A stretch of DNA of 64,000 bases from assembly GCA_044867785.1 (NCBI GenBank), contig JBIOVM010000053.1, forward strand, positions 1 through 64,000, written 5' to 3'. The position numbers and the translations under genes are program-made. The notes under the pieces are model-generated. The model saw only the letters and a program-made list of their open reading frames with translations. It was not told where the DNA came from and did no database searches. Below are positions 42,174 through 51,562 of the stretch, piece after piece (position 1 is the first letter of the stretch; every line of letters starts with the position of its first letter). Source of the DNA: DASRDR01 sp044867785 (GTDB lineage: Bacteria; Methylomirabilota; Methylomirabilia; Rokubacteriales; DASRDR01).

Positions 42174-43685
42174 ATGCGCCACAGACTCGCCGTCGCCATC
42201 GCCGTCCTGGTCGCGCTGGCCCTCGCACCCCAGCTCGGGGAAGCGCAGAAGCGTGGTGGCGTCCTCAAGTTCGCCGTTCCCAGCGTGAAGCCGGGGCTGG
42301 ATCCGGCCCACACCACGACCGGCGACGCGTACATGCTCACCCAGGCGATCTTCAGCAACCTCACGCGGGTCGACGAGAATCTGGAACCGCAGCCCCAGCT
42401 GGCGCGCTCGTGGGAGCCGAACGCCGACAGCACGGTGTGGACCTTCCGCCTCGTGACCGGCGCGAAGTTCCACAACGGCCGGGAGGTCACGGCCGACGAC
42501 GTCGTGTTCAGCCTCGACCGCATCCTCGATCCGAAGACCGCGAGCCCGGGCGCCAAGGCCCTGGGCCCGATCAAGAAGGTCCGAGCGGCCGACAAGCACA
42601 CGGTGGTCTTCGAGCTGACCGGCCCGTACGCGGATCTTCCGCTCCAGCTCGGCAACACGTTCGCCCGGATCGTGGCCAAGGAGAATATCGATACGATCAG
42701 CCACGCGCCGATCGGCAGCGGCCCGTTCAAACTGAAGGAATACGCCACCGGGACCCGCGTGGTGCTGGTCCGCAACCCGGACTACTTCGAGAAGGGCCTG
42801 CCCTATCTGGACGAGATCCACCAGGTCTACCTGAAGGAGTACGCCGCCCAGATCTCGGCGCTGTCGACCGGCGAGATCCACGTCATGTACCTGGCCCCGA
42901 CCGAGGTGCTGCCGCAGCTCACGCAGGACCCGGGGGTCACCGTTCTCCAGGTGCCGGCGCCGTCGTTCCAGCCGATCGAGATGTTCGTGGGCCAGCCGCC
43001 GTTCAACGATGCCCGCGTGCGGCAGGCGCTCCGCCTGGCGGTCGACCGCAAGGCCATGATGGAGGTCGCCACCGGCGGGTACGGCACGCTCGGCAACGAC
43101 ACCCCCGTCGGCCCGGCGAGCCGGTGGTTCAACAAGGCGATCCCTCAGCGCGGTCGCGACGTGAAGGCGGCAAAGGAGCTCCTGGCCAAGGCGGGGTACC
43201 CGAACGGCCTCGACGTCGTGCTGTACACCTCGAGCGGCCGACCCGGGCTCGAGGAGGCCGCCGTGGTGATGCGGGAGACGGCCAAGGAAGCCGGCTTCCG
43301 CATCAAGCTCGAAAGCGTCGAGATCGCGCGGCTCTACAGCGAGATCCTGCGGAGTCCGAAGCCCAACACGATGGTCCACAACAACTGGTTCGGCCGTCCG
43401 ACGATCGACGAGACGCTCACCCCGTACGTGTTCACCAAGAGCACCTGGAACTACACCGAGTACTCGAACCCCAAGGTCGACGCGCTGCTGAACGACGCGC
43501 GCAGCGCCGTCCAGGTCGACCGCCGCAAGAAGCTCTACGACGAGGTGCAGAAGATCCTGTGGGAGGACGGCCCGGAGCTGGTCCCGTACTTCCGCAACTA
43601 CGTGTCGGCGGCTCGCAAGAGCGTCAAGAACTACAAGCTGATTCCGGTCCAGTACGTGGACCTCCGCGAGGTCTGGCTCGAGTAG
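42174..43685 (+). CDS. Dpp-type ABC transporter substrate-binding protein (SBP family 5)
   Basis: A 503-residue periplasmic binding protein of family 5 with a Sec signal peptide (MRHRLAVAIAVLVALALAP, cleavage near GEAQ). AGGAGG lies 9 bases before the ATG at 42174, deciding the start. Family hallmarks: FRLVTGAKFHNGREVTADDV, APIGSGPFKL, RGRDVKAAKELLAKAGYP. It resembles 28934-30505 along its length, including NNWFGRPT and DETLTPYVF, so the two importers may handle related ligands. A hairpin follows the stop codon. Confidence 0.94.
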   Translation: MRHRLAVAIAVLVALALAPQLGEAQKRGGVLKFAVPSVKPGLDPAHTTTGDAYMLTQAIFSNLTRVDENLEPQPQLARSWEPNADSTVWTFRLVTGAKFHNGREVTADDVVFSLDRILDPKTASPGAKALGPIKKVRAADKHTVVFELTGPYADLPLQLGNTFARIVAKENIDTISHAPIGSGPFKLKEYATGTRVVLVRNPDYFEKGLPYLDEIHQVYLKEYAAQISALSTGEIHVMYLAPTEVLPQLTQDPGVTVLQVPAPSFQPIEMFVGQPPFNDARVRQALRLAVDRKAMMEVATGGYGTLGNDTPVGPASRWFNKAIPQRGRDVKAAKELLAKAGYPNGLDVVLYTSSGRPGLEEAAVVMRETAKEAGFRIKLESVEIARLYSEILRSPKPNTMVHNNWFGRPTIDETLTPYVFTKSTWNYTEYSNPKVDALLNDARSAVQVDRRKKLYDEVQKILWEDGPELVPYFRNYVSAARKSVKNYKLIPVQYVDLREVWLE

Positions 43686-43699
43686 GGGCGGCGTGCGCG

Positions 43700-43731
43700 C
43701 CGGGGCGGGCGCCCGGGCGGGCCTGCCCCGG
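43700..43731 (+). terminator. Strong hairpin between binding-protein and permease genes
   Basis: CCGGGGCGGGC (43700-43710) pairs with GCCTGCCCCGG (43721-43731), 11 bp with one G-U pair and a 10-base loop, beginning 14 bases after the binding-protein stop. The permease GTG follows at 43746. There is no U-run. Third example of this arrangement in the window. Confidence 0.6.
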
Positions 43732-43745
43732 TCGAGATTCCTGCC

Positions 43746-44702
43746 GTGGGGCTGACCAGGTACGTCGTTCGCCGGCTCGGTCTGCTCGTCGTCACGCTGC
43801 TGGCGATCTCGCTCCTCATCTCCGGCATCCTCCAGCTCCTGCCGGGCGATGCAGCCGACCAGATCCTGGGAGCGTGGGCGGAGCGCTCGGGCCAGACGCT
43901 GGCCGCCATGCGCGTCCGCCTGGGCCTCGATCGGCCCTGGCATGAGCGATACCTCGCGTGGCTCGGCGGCGTGGTGCAGGGCGACCTCGGGCGCAGCCTG
44001 GCGCTGAACCAGCCGATCGCGCCGCTGCTCCTGGAGCGCCTCGGGTACTCGCTGCGCCTCGCTCTCCCCGCCCTCGTGATCGCCGGCGTGGTCAGCGTGC
44101 TGCTGGGCGTGCTGGCGGCCATGCGGCCAAACGGGCTCCTCGACCACGCGATCACCACCGTGACGCTCGCCGGCGTGTCGCTCCCGGCGTTCGTCACCGG
44201 GTCGCTCCTGATCCTCGTGTTCGCCGGATGGCTGCGCTGGCTGCCGTCGGCGAGCGCGCTGCTCCAGGGAGAGGGTGTCACGTTCTGGGCGCGCATGCTG
44301 GCGCTGCCGATCGCCACCCTGACCCTGGAGTCGCTGGCCCACGCGACGCGCACCACGCGCAGCAGCATGATCGAGGCCCTGAAGACCTCGTACGTCCGCA
44401 CCGCGGTGCTCAAGGGCGTGCCCCGCCGTGTCGTGCTGTTCAAGCACGCGCTGCGGAACGCGTTGCTCCCCACGGTGACCGTGCTGGCCTTCAACTTCGG
44501 CTGGATGCTGGGCGGCATCGTGGTGGTGGAGCAGGTGTTCAGCTACCCCGGCCTGGGAAGCCTCGTGCTCTTCGCCATCGAGCAGCGCGACCTCCCGCTC
44601 CTCCAGTCCAGCATGTTCTTCGTGGCGGCGGGGTACTGCGTGGCCAACCTGGCCGCCGACGTCGTCTACGCGCTGCTCAACCCCCGGATCCGCTACGCGT
44701 GA
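43746..44702 (+). CDS. Dpp-type ABC transporter permease (DppB-like)
   Basis: Inner-membrane permease, 318 residues, GTG start. N-terminal helix VVRRLGLLVVTLLAISLLIS, DppB segments LPGDAADQILGAW and MRVRLGLDRPWHERYLAWL, EAA loop LKTSYVRTAVLKGVPRRVVLFKHALRNALLP (read in two parts), and terminal LLNPRIRYA. The core helices are intact. It pairs with 44736-45608 and is served by the binding protein at 42174. Confidence 0.93.
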   Translation: MGLTRYVVRRLGLLVVTLLAISLLISGILQLLPGDAADQILGAWAERSGQTLAAMRVRLGLDRPWHERYLAWLGGVVQGDLGRSLALNQPIAPLLLERLGYSLRLALPALVIAGVVSVLLGVLAAMRPNGLLDHAITTVTLAGVSLPAFVTGSLLILVFAGWLRWLPSASALLQGEGVTFWARMLALPIATLTLESLAHATRTTRSSMIEALKTSYVRTAVLKGVPRRVVLFKHALRNALLPTVTVLAFNFGWMLGGIVVVEQVFSYPGLGSLVLFAIEQRDLPLLQSSMFFVAAGYCVANLAADVVYALLNPRIRYA

Positions 44703-44735
44703 GGCCCGTGGCCCCGTCGCCGCGCCCGCCCGCCG

Positions 44736-45608
44736 ATGGCTGAGGCCGTCACCGCGCCGGACGCCGCGCTGCCGCGCGAGGTCGCGCGGGCCCCGCGCTG
44801 GCCGCTCACGCTGATCGTGGGCGGCGCGGTCGTCGGGGTCTTCGTGGTTCTCGCTCTGGTCGGGCCGTGGATCGCCCCGTACGATGTCGAGGCGTTCCAC
44901 GGCCCGGCGAAGATGAAGCCGCCCTCGGCCACCTTCTGGCTGGGCACCGACCGGTACGGCCGCGACGTGCTGAGCCGGGTCATCGTGGGCGCGGGCAGCA
45001 CGGTCACCATGGCGGTCGCCGGCACGGCGCTCGGCCTGCTCGCCGGCACCTCGATCGGCCTTCTGAGCGGGCACCTTGGCGGCGTGGTCGACGAGATCCT
45101 CATGCGGCTGATGGACATCGTCATGTCCTTCCCGTCGCTCCTCCTCGCCCTCCTCGTCGTGGCGGTGCTCGGGGCCAGCACGGTGAACGCCGTCCTCAGC
45201 ATCGGGGTCGTGTTCACGCCCCGCGTGGCCCGCGTGGTCCGCAGCGCGACCCTCGGGCTCCGCGGCGCCCAGTTCGTGGAGGCGGCCGTCGTCCGGGGCG
45301 AGAGCGACGCCTACATCGTGTTCCGGGAGCTCCTCCCGAACCTCTGGCCGCCAATCATCGTCGAGGGCTGCATCCGCCTGAGCTATGCGGTGCTGCTGTC
45401 CGTGTCGCTCAGCTACCTCGGCCTCGGGGCCCAGCCGCCCACGCCCGACTGGGGCCTGACCGTCGCCAAGGAGCGCGCCTACCTCGTGCTGGCGCCGTGG
45501 ACGGTGCTCTTCCCGGCCGGAGCGATCGTCCTCTTCATCGTCGGGGTGAACCTCCTCGGCGACGGCCTGCGCGAGTGGCTCGTGGCTCGGAAGTCCGTCC
45601 GTGAGTGA
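44736..45608 (+). CDS. Dpp-type ABC transporter permease (DppC-like)
   Basis: Inner-membrane permease, 290 residues. The DppC hallmark is WLGTDRYGRDVLSRVIVGAG, the EAA loop FVEAAVVRGESDAYIVFRELLPN, and the end LLGDGLREWLVARKSV. Its stop overlaps the GTG start of the fused ATPase by 8 bases. Confidence 0.94.
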   Translation: MAEAVTAPDAALPREVARAPRWPLTLIVGGAVVGVFVVLALVGPWIAPYDVEAFHGPAKMKPPSATFWLGTDRYGRDVLSRVIVGAGSTVTMAVAGTALGLLAGTSIGLLSGHLGGVVDEILMRLMDIVMSFPSLLLALLVVAVLGASTVNAVLSIGVVFTPRVARVVRSATLGLRGAQFVEAAVVRGESDAYIVFRELLPNLWPPIIVEGCIRLSYAVLLSVSLSYLGLGAQPPTPDWGLTVAKERAYLVLAPWTVLFPAGAIVLFIVGVNLLGDGLREWLVARKSVRE

Positions 45609-47697
45609 CGCGAAGCTGGGCGACGCCGTCCTGGACGTCCGCGACCTGTCGGTCGCGTACCGCACCCAGGCCGGCGGTGTGCAGGCCGTGCGGGGCGTGA
45701 GCCTCACGGTGCACGCGGGCGAGACGCTGGCCCTGGTGGGGGAGAGCGGGTCGGGCAAGACCTCCCTCGCTCTCGCGGTCATGCGCTACCTGGACGCCGG
45801 CGGGCGCGTGACCGGGGGCGCAATCCGGTTTCGGGGGGAGGACCTCCTGGCGATGCCGCCGGCCGCCCTGCGGGAGCTCCGGGGGGCGCGGCTCGCCATG
45901 GTTTACCAGGACCCGCAGACGGCGCTCAACCCGGCCTTCCCGGTCGGGGAGCAGGTCGCCGAGACTCTCCGCATCCACCTCCGGCTCGGCCAGCGCGCCG
46001 CGCGGCAACGCACGGTCGAGCTGCTCGCCCAGGTCAACCTGCCGCAGCCCGAGGCCGTCTACGGCCGGTACCCTCACGAGCTGTCGGGCGGCCAGCAGCA
46101 GCGCATCGTCATCGCGATGGCGTTCGCCTGCGACCCCGAGCTCCTGCTGATGGACGAGCCCACCACCGGCCTGGACGTGACCACCGAGGCCCGGATCCTC
46201 GATTTGATCGGCGAGCTCAAGGCGCGCCATCGCTCCGCGATCCTCTACATCACGCACAACCTCGGCGTGGTGGCCCGCTTCTGCCACCGCGTGGCGGTGA
46301 TGTACGCCGGGGAGCTCGTCGAGGAAGGGCCGGTCGAGCGGGTGTTCGCGCGGCCGCTCCATCCCTACACGCGCGGGCTCCTGGCGTGCGTGCCGCGTCT
46401 GGAGGCCAGCAAGCGGGCCGCGCCGCTGGCCGCCATCGGCGGCCGCCTGCCAAGCCTGGTCGCCCCGCCGCGCGGCTGCATCTTCGAGCCCCGCTGTCCC
46501 GAGCGCGTGTCGGAGTGCGCGGAGCGCGTGCCAGTGGCGGCCGCGGCGCCGGGGGGCGGGACGGTGCGCTGCCACCGCTGGGAGGCGCTCCCCGCGTTCA
46601 GGGCCGCCGGCGTGCCGTCGGCCGCCGCGCCCGCGGCCGGCGCACCGATGCCCGGCTTGCTCGAGGTGGAGGGCCTCCGCTGCCACTACGTGCTCCGTCG
46701 GCCGCTCGGCGACGCGGTGCGGGGGATCCCGGCCCGCGCGGTGCGCGCGGTGGACGACGTGAGCCTGGAGGTCGCCCGCGCCCACACGCTGGCGCTGGTC
46801 GGGGAGAGCGGCTGCGGCAAGACCACGCTGGGCCGGGCCGTGGTGGGCCTCGTCGAGCCGATCGGCGGCCGCGTAGCGTTCGGAGGAGCCGACGCGACCC
46901 GGCTCGCTCGCGGGCGCCCGCGCGACCTCCGACGCCGCATCCAGATCGTCTTCCAAAACCCGGAGGCGACGCTCAACCCGCAGCGGACCGTGGGGAAGAC
47001 GCTGGCCCGTCCGCTCGAGCTCTTCGGTTCCGCGACCGCCGCCGAGCGTTCGGAGCGAGTGCGGGAGCTACTGCGCGCCGTGCAACTGCCGGAGGGGTAC
47101 GTCGGCCGTTACCCGCACGAGCTGTCCGGCGGCGAGAAGCAGCGGGTGGCGGTCGCCCGGGCCTTCGCCGCGGACCCGGAGCTGATCGTCTGCGACGAGC
47201 CCCTGTCCGCGCTCGACGTCTCCGTCCAGGCCGCCATGCTGAACCTGCTGGTGGACCTCCAAGAGCGCACCGGGGCGGCCTATCTCTTCATCTCCCACGA
47301 CCTCTCGGTCGTCCGCTACCTCGCCGACCGCGTGGCGGTGATGTACATGGGGCGGCTCTGCGAGGTCGGCAGCGTCGACGCGCTGTTCGCGCCGCCGTAC
47401 CATCCGTACACCGAGGCCCTGCTGTCCGCCATCCCGCTGCCGGACCCGCGATCGGTCCAGCGCAAGATCCGGCTCGAGGGCGCCGTTCCGAGCCCGGTGG
47501 ATCCCGGGCCGGGCTGTCGCTTCCAGTCCCGCTGCCCGAGGAAGCTCGGCGCGGTCTGCGAGACGGAGCCGCCGCCGGCGCGGGAAGCCGCGCCTGGCCA
47601 CGTCATCGTCTGCCACATCCCACTCGAGGAGCTGCGCCGCGTGCCACCGGTCATCGAGGACCGGCCCGCGGCGGCGGCTCCGCCTGGAGGACCCTGA
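45601..47697 (+). CDS. Fused Dpp-type ABC transporter ATPase (DppD-DppF in one chain)
   Basis: A 698-residue protein with two ABC ATPase modules, laid out like 32374-34467. Module 1: Walker A GESGSGKTS (47-55), LSGGQQQR, LLMDEP, ITHNLGV. Module 2: Walker A GESGCGKTT (about 400), LSGGEKQR, IVCDEP, ISHDLSV. Oligopeptide-type C-terminal segments with conserved Cys follow each module (CIFEPRCPERVSEC; CRFQSRCPRKLGAVC). The GTG start at 45601 lies within the DppC-like gene's end. It energises the importer 42174-45608. Confidence 0.95.
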   Translation: MSDAKLGDAVLDVRDLSVAYRTQAGGVQAVRGVSLTVHAGETLALVGESGSGKTSLALAVMRYLDAGGRVTGGAIRFRGEDLLAMPPAALRELRGARLAMVYQDPQTALNPAFPVGEQVAETLRIHLRLGQRAARQRTVELLAQVNLPQPEAVYGRYPHELSGGQQQRIVIAMAFACDPELLLMDEPTTGLDVTTEARILDLIGELKARHRSAILYITHNLGVVARFCHRVAVMYAGELVEEGPVERVFARPLHPYTRGLLACVPRLEASKRAAPLAAIGGRLPSLVAPPRGCIFEPRCPERVSECAERVPVAAAAPGGGTVRCHRWEALPAFRAAGVPSAAAPAAGAPMPGLLEVEGLRCHYVLRRPLGDAVRGIPARAVRAVDDVSLEVARAHTLALVGESGCGKTTLGRAVVGLVEPIGGRVAFGGADATRLARGRPRDLRRRIQIVFQNPEATLNPQRTVGKTLARPLELFGSATAAERSERVRELLRAVQLPEGYVGRYPHELSGGEKQRVAVARAFAADPELIVCDEPLSALDVSVQAAMLNLLVDLQERTGAAYLFISHDLSVVRYLADRVAVMYMGRLCEVGSVDALFAPPYHPYTEALLSAIPLPDPRSVQRKIRLEGAVPSPVDPGPGCRFQSRCPRKLGAVCETEPPPAREAAPGHVIVCHIPLEELRRVPPVIEDRPAAAAPPGGP

Positions 47698-47700
47698 CCG

Positions 47701-48999
47701 ATGTCGACCCCGTCCGTTCCGAGCGAGCGAACCGCCGCCCTCAAGCGCGAGCTGTGGACCGAGATCGACCGGCGCCGCGACGAGCTGGCCCGGCTCTGCG
47801 CGGATGGTCTCCGCGTACCCGCGGAGAACCTGCCCGGGGACACCCGCGCCATAGCCGACCACTACGAGCACCTTCTCGGCAAGGCCGGCATCCGGGCCGA
47901 CCGCGTCGAGCCTCGGCCGACCACAGCGAGCCTGGTGGCCGTGTTGCCTGGCCGCGACGCCCGACCCCGCTTCACGTTCAATGGCCACCTCGATCACTTC
48001 CCCGCCGACGACCACGCGCTCTGGTCATTCCCGCCGTACGGCGGGGAGATCAGGGATGGGAAGATCCTCGGCCGCGGCGTCTCGGACATGCGCGGCGGAC
48101 TCACTGCCTCGCTGTTCGCCTGCCTCCTCGTCCAGGAGCACCGGGTGCCGCTCCGCGGGCCGCTCAACCTCATGATGGTGGGCGACGAGGAGACCGGCGG
48201 CGCCTGGGGAACCGGCTGGCTCCTGGAGCAGCGACCCGAGCTGGCCGGTGAGGCCTGCATGATCGGTGAGCCGGAGTCCCCCGACGGTCTCCGGGTCGGT
48301 GAGAAGGGTAAGGCCCAGTTCCGGCTGGTCGCCGAGGACGCCCCGCGCCACGGCGGCCTCGGCACCGGGGACGACGTGGTGGTCGAGGTGGCGGCCGCGC
48401 TCCAGGAGGCCCGGCACATCGTCGAGATGCCCGACAACCCGCCGGCGGACCTGCTGCCGGTGCTCGAGACGATGAAAGGCTACTGGCGCACCGAGCACGA
48501 CCGCGGGCGTCAGTGGCTCTATCGCCGACCCTCCATGGCGGCGGGCGTCATCCGCGGGGGCATCAAGGTCAACGTCGTCCCGCGCCGCTGCGAGGTCGAG
48601 GTCGACTGCCGGCTGCCGTTCGGCATCACGCCGGACGACATCCGCCGGGAGGTCGAGGGTCGCGTCACCCGCGCGGGGCTCCGGCGCGTGCGGTTCGAGT
48701 CGATGCCGCCCGTCTTCAACGCCAGCTACACGTCGCCCGACGCGCCGTTGGTGCGGATGGCCCGGGCGAACGCTGCGGCCGCCACGGGCCGCGAGCCCGC
48801 GCTCACGATGACCTTCGCCGCGACTGACGCCCGCTACTTTCGGCCGCGCGGGGTCCCGACGTTGATCTTCGGGCCCCGCCCGAACAACATGGCCGCGCCC
48901 GACGAGTTCATCACGGTGGACGACCTGGTCGCCGTCGCCAAGGTCCACCTCGCGACGGCGCTCGACGTGCTCCACGACGACTCGGCGCGTCCGCGATGA
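47701..48999 (+). CDS. M20-family hydrolase (ArgE/DapE-like), tandem copy 1
   Basis: A 432-residue M20 protein starting 3 bases after the importer ATPase. Ligands seen: GHLDH (His 96, Asp 98), GVSDMRGG (Asp 129), GDEETGG (Glu 163, Glu 164) and GEPES (Glu 190). The final His found in most family members is not seen; the segment is NNMAAPDEF (residues 395-403). The dimerisation region (PRHGGLGTGDDV) replaces the usual SAHSS motif with an HGG form. Likely substrate: N-acyl amino acid or dipeptide brought in by the adjacent transporter. Its stop overlaps the next M20 gene by 4 bases. Confidence 0.9.
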   Translation: MSTPSVPSERTAALKRELWTEIDRRRDELARLCADGLRVPAENLPGDTRAIADHYEHLLGKAGIRADRVEPRPTTASLVAVLPGRDARPRFTFNGHLDHFPADDHALWSFPPYGGEIRDGKILGRGVSDMRGGLTASLFACLLVQEHRVPLRGPLNLMMVGDEETGGAWGTGWLLEQRPELAGEACMIGEPESPDGLRVGEKGKAQFRLVAEDAPRHGGLGTGDDVVVEVAAALQEARHIVEMPDNPPADLLPVLETMKGYWRTEHDRGRQWLYRRPSMAAGVIRGGIKVNVVPRRCEVEVDCRLPFGITPDDIRREVEGRVTRAGLRRVRFESMPPVFNASYTSPDAPLVRMARANAAAATGREPALTMTFAATDARYFRPRGVPTLIFGPRPNNMAAPDEFITVDDLVAVAKVHLATALDVLHDDSARPR

Positions 49000-50228
49000 C
49001 AGGGGCGCCAGTCGCGCGCCTGCGCGACCATCTCGAGTCGCGGCGCGCGACCGGCCTCGCGCTACTCGAGGAGCTGGCGGCCATCGAGAGCTACGCCACG
49101 CAGCGGGAGGGCGTGGAAGCCGTCGGCGACGTGATCGCCCGGGAGCTCGACCAGGCTGGGTTCACCACCCGCCGCGTTTCCGGCGCCCGCGTGCCGGCCG
49201 GGGACCGCTGGGTCGAGGACCTGATGCTGCCGGGCTTCGACTTCGCCGGGCTCGCCGCCCACCGCGTGTCGCGGAAGACGGGCCCGGGGCGTGGCCGCGT
49301 CCTGATCCTGGGGGACCTCGACACGGCCTTCTTGCCCGGCGCCGGCGCGCGCTTCCCGTTCCGCGTCGCGGACGGGCGCGCCTACGGTCCTGGGGTCGCG
49401 GACATGAAGGGTGGACTGGTGGTCGCGGTCCACGCCCTCCAGGCGCTGGCCGAGACCGGGGTCGAGGGCCCCGGCGAGGTGGTGTGCGTGTGGAGCGCCG
49501 ACGAGCAGGCCGGGAGCCTCACTGCTCGGAAAGTGATCGAGGATGCGGCGCGCGCGGCCGACTGGGCCTTCTGCATGGAGTGCGCCCGAGAGGGCGGCAA
49601 GCTGATGGGGGCTCGTGCGCAGATCGGGGTCGGGCTCCTCGAGGTGGCCGGGCGTGAGGCCCATGCCGGCAGCGCCTATGCGCACGGCGCCAGCGCGATC
49701 GAGGCGATGGCGCGCAAGATCACCGCGGTCCACGCTCTGACGGACCCGGCGCGCGAAGTCTACCTCAACGTCGGCACGGTGCGCGGTGGCTGGCGGCGGA
49801 GCGTGGTGGCCGGCCGTGCGGAGGCCACGCTCGACGTCAGGACGCCGGGCCCCGAGGCGTGGGATGAGGTCGCCACTGCCCTTCGGGCTATCGCCGGACG
49901 TGCCGACGTGCCGGGCACGACGGGCTTGCTGCGGCTCGCCTCCCACCGGCCGGCCGTCCCGTGGACCACTGCGACCGACCGGCTGCTCGGCATCGCGAGC
50001 GAAGTCGGCGCCGTTCTCGGCATCCCGATCGCGGCCCTGCGGTCTCCCGCCGCCGGCAGCTCGGCGTTCGTCGGACCGCTCGCGGTCCCGTGCCTCGACG
50101 GCATGGGGCCTTCGGGCGGTGGCCTCATGACGGACCAGGAGCATGTGGTCGTGGCCACGCTGCCCGAGCGCGCCGCGCTGCTGGCGGGGATGCTGCACGC
50201 TCTCGGCACCGAGGCCTGGACCCGATGA
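48996..50228 (+). CDS. M20-family hydrolase (carboxypeptidase G2-like), tandem copy 2
   Basis: A 410-residue M20 protein nearest to the carboxypeptidase G2/glutamate carboxypeptidase branch (GRAYGPGVADMKGG, Asp 136). The HxD motif reads GDLDT, so the first His is Asp (107); the DEE motif reads DEQ (169-171), keeping the catalytic Glu but changing the second. The C-terminal His position is Met (LMTDQEHV). AHAGSAYAHGASAIEAMA is the usual lid segment. No signal peptide. It overlaps both neighbours by 4 bases (ATGA), so the three M20 genes are translationally coupled. Activity is uncertain. Confidence 0.9.
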   Translation: MTGAPVARLRDHLESRRATGLALLEELAAIESYATQREGVEAVGDVIARELDQAGFTTRRVSGARVPAGDRWVEDLMLPGFDFAGLAAHRVSRKTGPGRGRVLILGDLDTAFLPGAGARFPFRVADGRAYGPGVADMKGGLVVAVHALQALAETGVEGPGEVVCVWSADEQAGSLTARKVIEDAARAADWAFCMECAREGGKLMGARAQIGVGLLEVAGREAHAGSAYAHGASAIEAMARKITAVHALTDPAREVYLNVGTVRGGWRRSVVAGRAEATLDVRTPGPEAWDEVATALRAIAGRADVPGTTGLLRLASHRPAVPWTTATDRLLGIASEVGAVLGIPIAALRSPAAGSSAFVGPLAVPCLDGMGPSGGGLMTDQEHVVVATLPERAALLAGMLHALGTEAWTR

Positions 50229-51466
50229 GCGCCGCGGCCACGCGGCAGCTCCGCACGTGGATGGCGGGCCACGAGGCGGAGATGATCGCCTTCCTCGGGC
50301 GCATCGTCGACATGGACACCTCGACCCTCGAGCGTGCGGGTGTCGAGGCCCTGGCCGGACTGATGACCGAGCGCTTACGGGCCCTCGGCTTCGCAGTCGA
50401 GCGGCGGGACCTGGTCGAGCCGCCTCACGCCTGGATCGCGGCCGCGTTCCTTGAAGGGCGCGGCGCCGGCGCCCTCGCCCCGGCGGTCGTGGCGCGGCTC
50501 GGGGGCGGCCAGGGCCAGGGACATCTCCTGCTCGTCGCGCATCTCGACACCGCGTTCCCGCCCGGCGCGCCCGCCGCCAGTCCCTTCCGGGTCGCCGACG
50601 GCCGCGCCTACGGACCGGCCGTCGCCGACATGAAAGGGGGCGTGGTCGGCGTGCTCTATGCCTGCCGCGCGCTCCTCGAGTGCGGGGTGGCGCGGCCGGA
50701 GACGATCACGGTCGTCCTCGACACCGACGAGCAGGCCGGCACCGTCTGCTCGCGCCCGCTCCTCGAAGCCGAGGCCGCCCGCGCCGACTGGGGGCTGGTC
50801 ACCGAGTCGGGGCGCGCGGGCGGGCAGGTGGTGGGCCAGCGGGCGGGGCTCGCCATGGGCGAGCTCGCGGTCAGCGGCGTCGAGGCGCATCTCGGGACGG
50901 GCTTCCGCGACGGGCGGAGCGCGATCGAGGCGCTGTGCCGCAAGGTGACGGCACTTCACGCCCTCCACGACCCGGAGCAGGGCGTCCTGCTCAACGTCGG
51001 CGAAATCCGGGGCGGGACCCGGCGCAACCTTTACGCCGCGCACGCGGTGGCGCGCATGGACGTGCGCGTGAGGGACCTGTCGGCCTGGGAGCGCACGCGC
51101 CGCGCCATCGAAGCGATCGCCGCCGCCGAGGACGTCCCTGGAACGCGGAACGAGCTCCGCCTCTGGCCCCACCGGCCGCCCATGCCGTGGACCGGGGCCA
51201 CCGACCGGCTCGCGGCGCTGGTCGCCGAGAGCGCGGCAGAGATGGACACCCGGATCGACACCGTCGCCACGATGGGGGGCTCCGACGCGAACCTGCTCGC
51301 CGCGGTGGGGCTGCCGACCCTGTGCGGGCTGGGGCCGGTCGGCGGGGCGGTGATGACCACGCACGAGTACATCGAGCTCCCGACGCTGGCCGAGCGGACC
51401 GCCGTGGTTGCCGTCCTGGCTCACAAGCTCGCCACGCGTGCAGACGCCGTCCCCCGCCGCGCCTGA
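50225..51466 (+). CDS. M20-family hydrolase (carboxypeptidase G2-like), tandem copy 3
   Basis: A 413-residue M20 protein, paralogous to copy 2. AHLDT (His 106, Asp 108) and GPAVADMKGG (Asp 135) are intact; the DEE motif reads DEQ (168-170), and the C-terminal His position is Met (VMTTHEYI), although a His two residues later might substitute. The lid segment EAHLGTGFRDGRSAIEAL is present. The ATG at 50225 overlaps copy 2's stop; the frame extends back to 49961 only inside copy 2. A 96-base gap with a small dyad (GACGCC/GGCGTC, 51529-51543 region) separates it from the lyase gene. Confidence 0.9.
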   Translation: MSAAATRQLRTWMAGHEAEMIAFLGRIVDMDTSTLERAGVEALAGLMTERLRALGFAVERRDLVEPPHAWIAAAFLEGRGAGALAPAVVARLGGGQGQGHLLLVAHLDTAFPPGAPAASPFRVADGRAYGPAVADMKGGVVGVLYACRALLECGVARPETITVVLDTDEQAGTVCSRPLLEAEAARADWGLVTESGRAGGQVVGQRAGLAMGELAVSGVEAHLGTGFRDGRSAIEALCRKVTALHALHDPEQGVLLNVGEIRGGTRRNLYAAHAVARMDVRVRDLSAWERTRRAIEAIAAAEDVPGTRNELRLWPHRPPMPWTGATDRLAALVAESAAEMDTRIDTVATMGGSDANLLAAVGLPTLCGLGPVGGAVMTTHEYIELPTLAERTAVVAVLAHKLATRADAVPRRA

Positions 51467-51562
51467 CGCCGATGCGGCAGGGGAACGCGCTGCGCGAGCA
51501 CAACCCCGCGGGCTCCGTGACGCCAGGGGCGTCCGGTAGCCCGCCCAGGAGGACATCGACCG

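Noticed and set aside
41754..45782. Very long minus-strand open frame (1342 codons)
   Set aside because: It is antisense to the binding-protein and two permease genes, all with clear family motifs; its translation is Asp/Arg/Glu/His-rich repeat-like sequence typical of GC-rich shadow frames.
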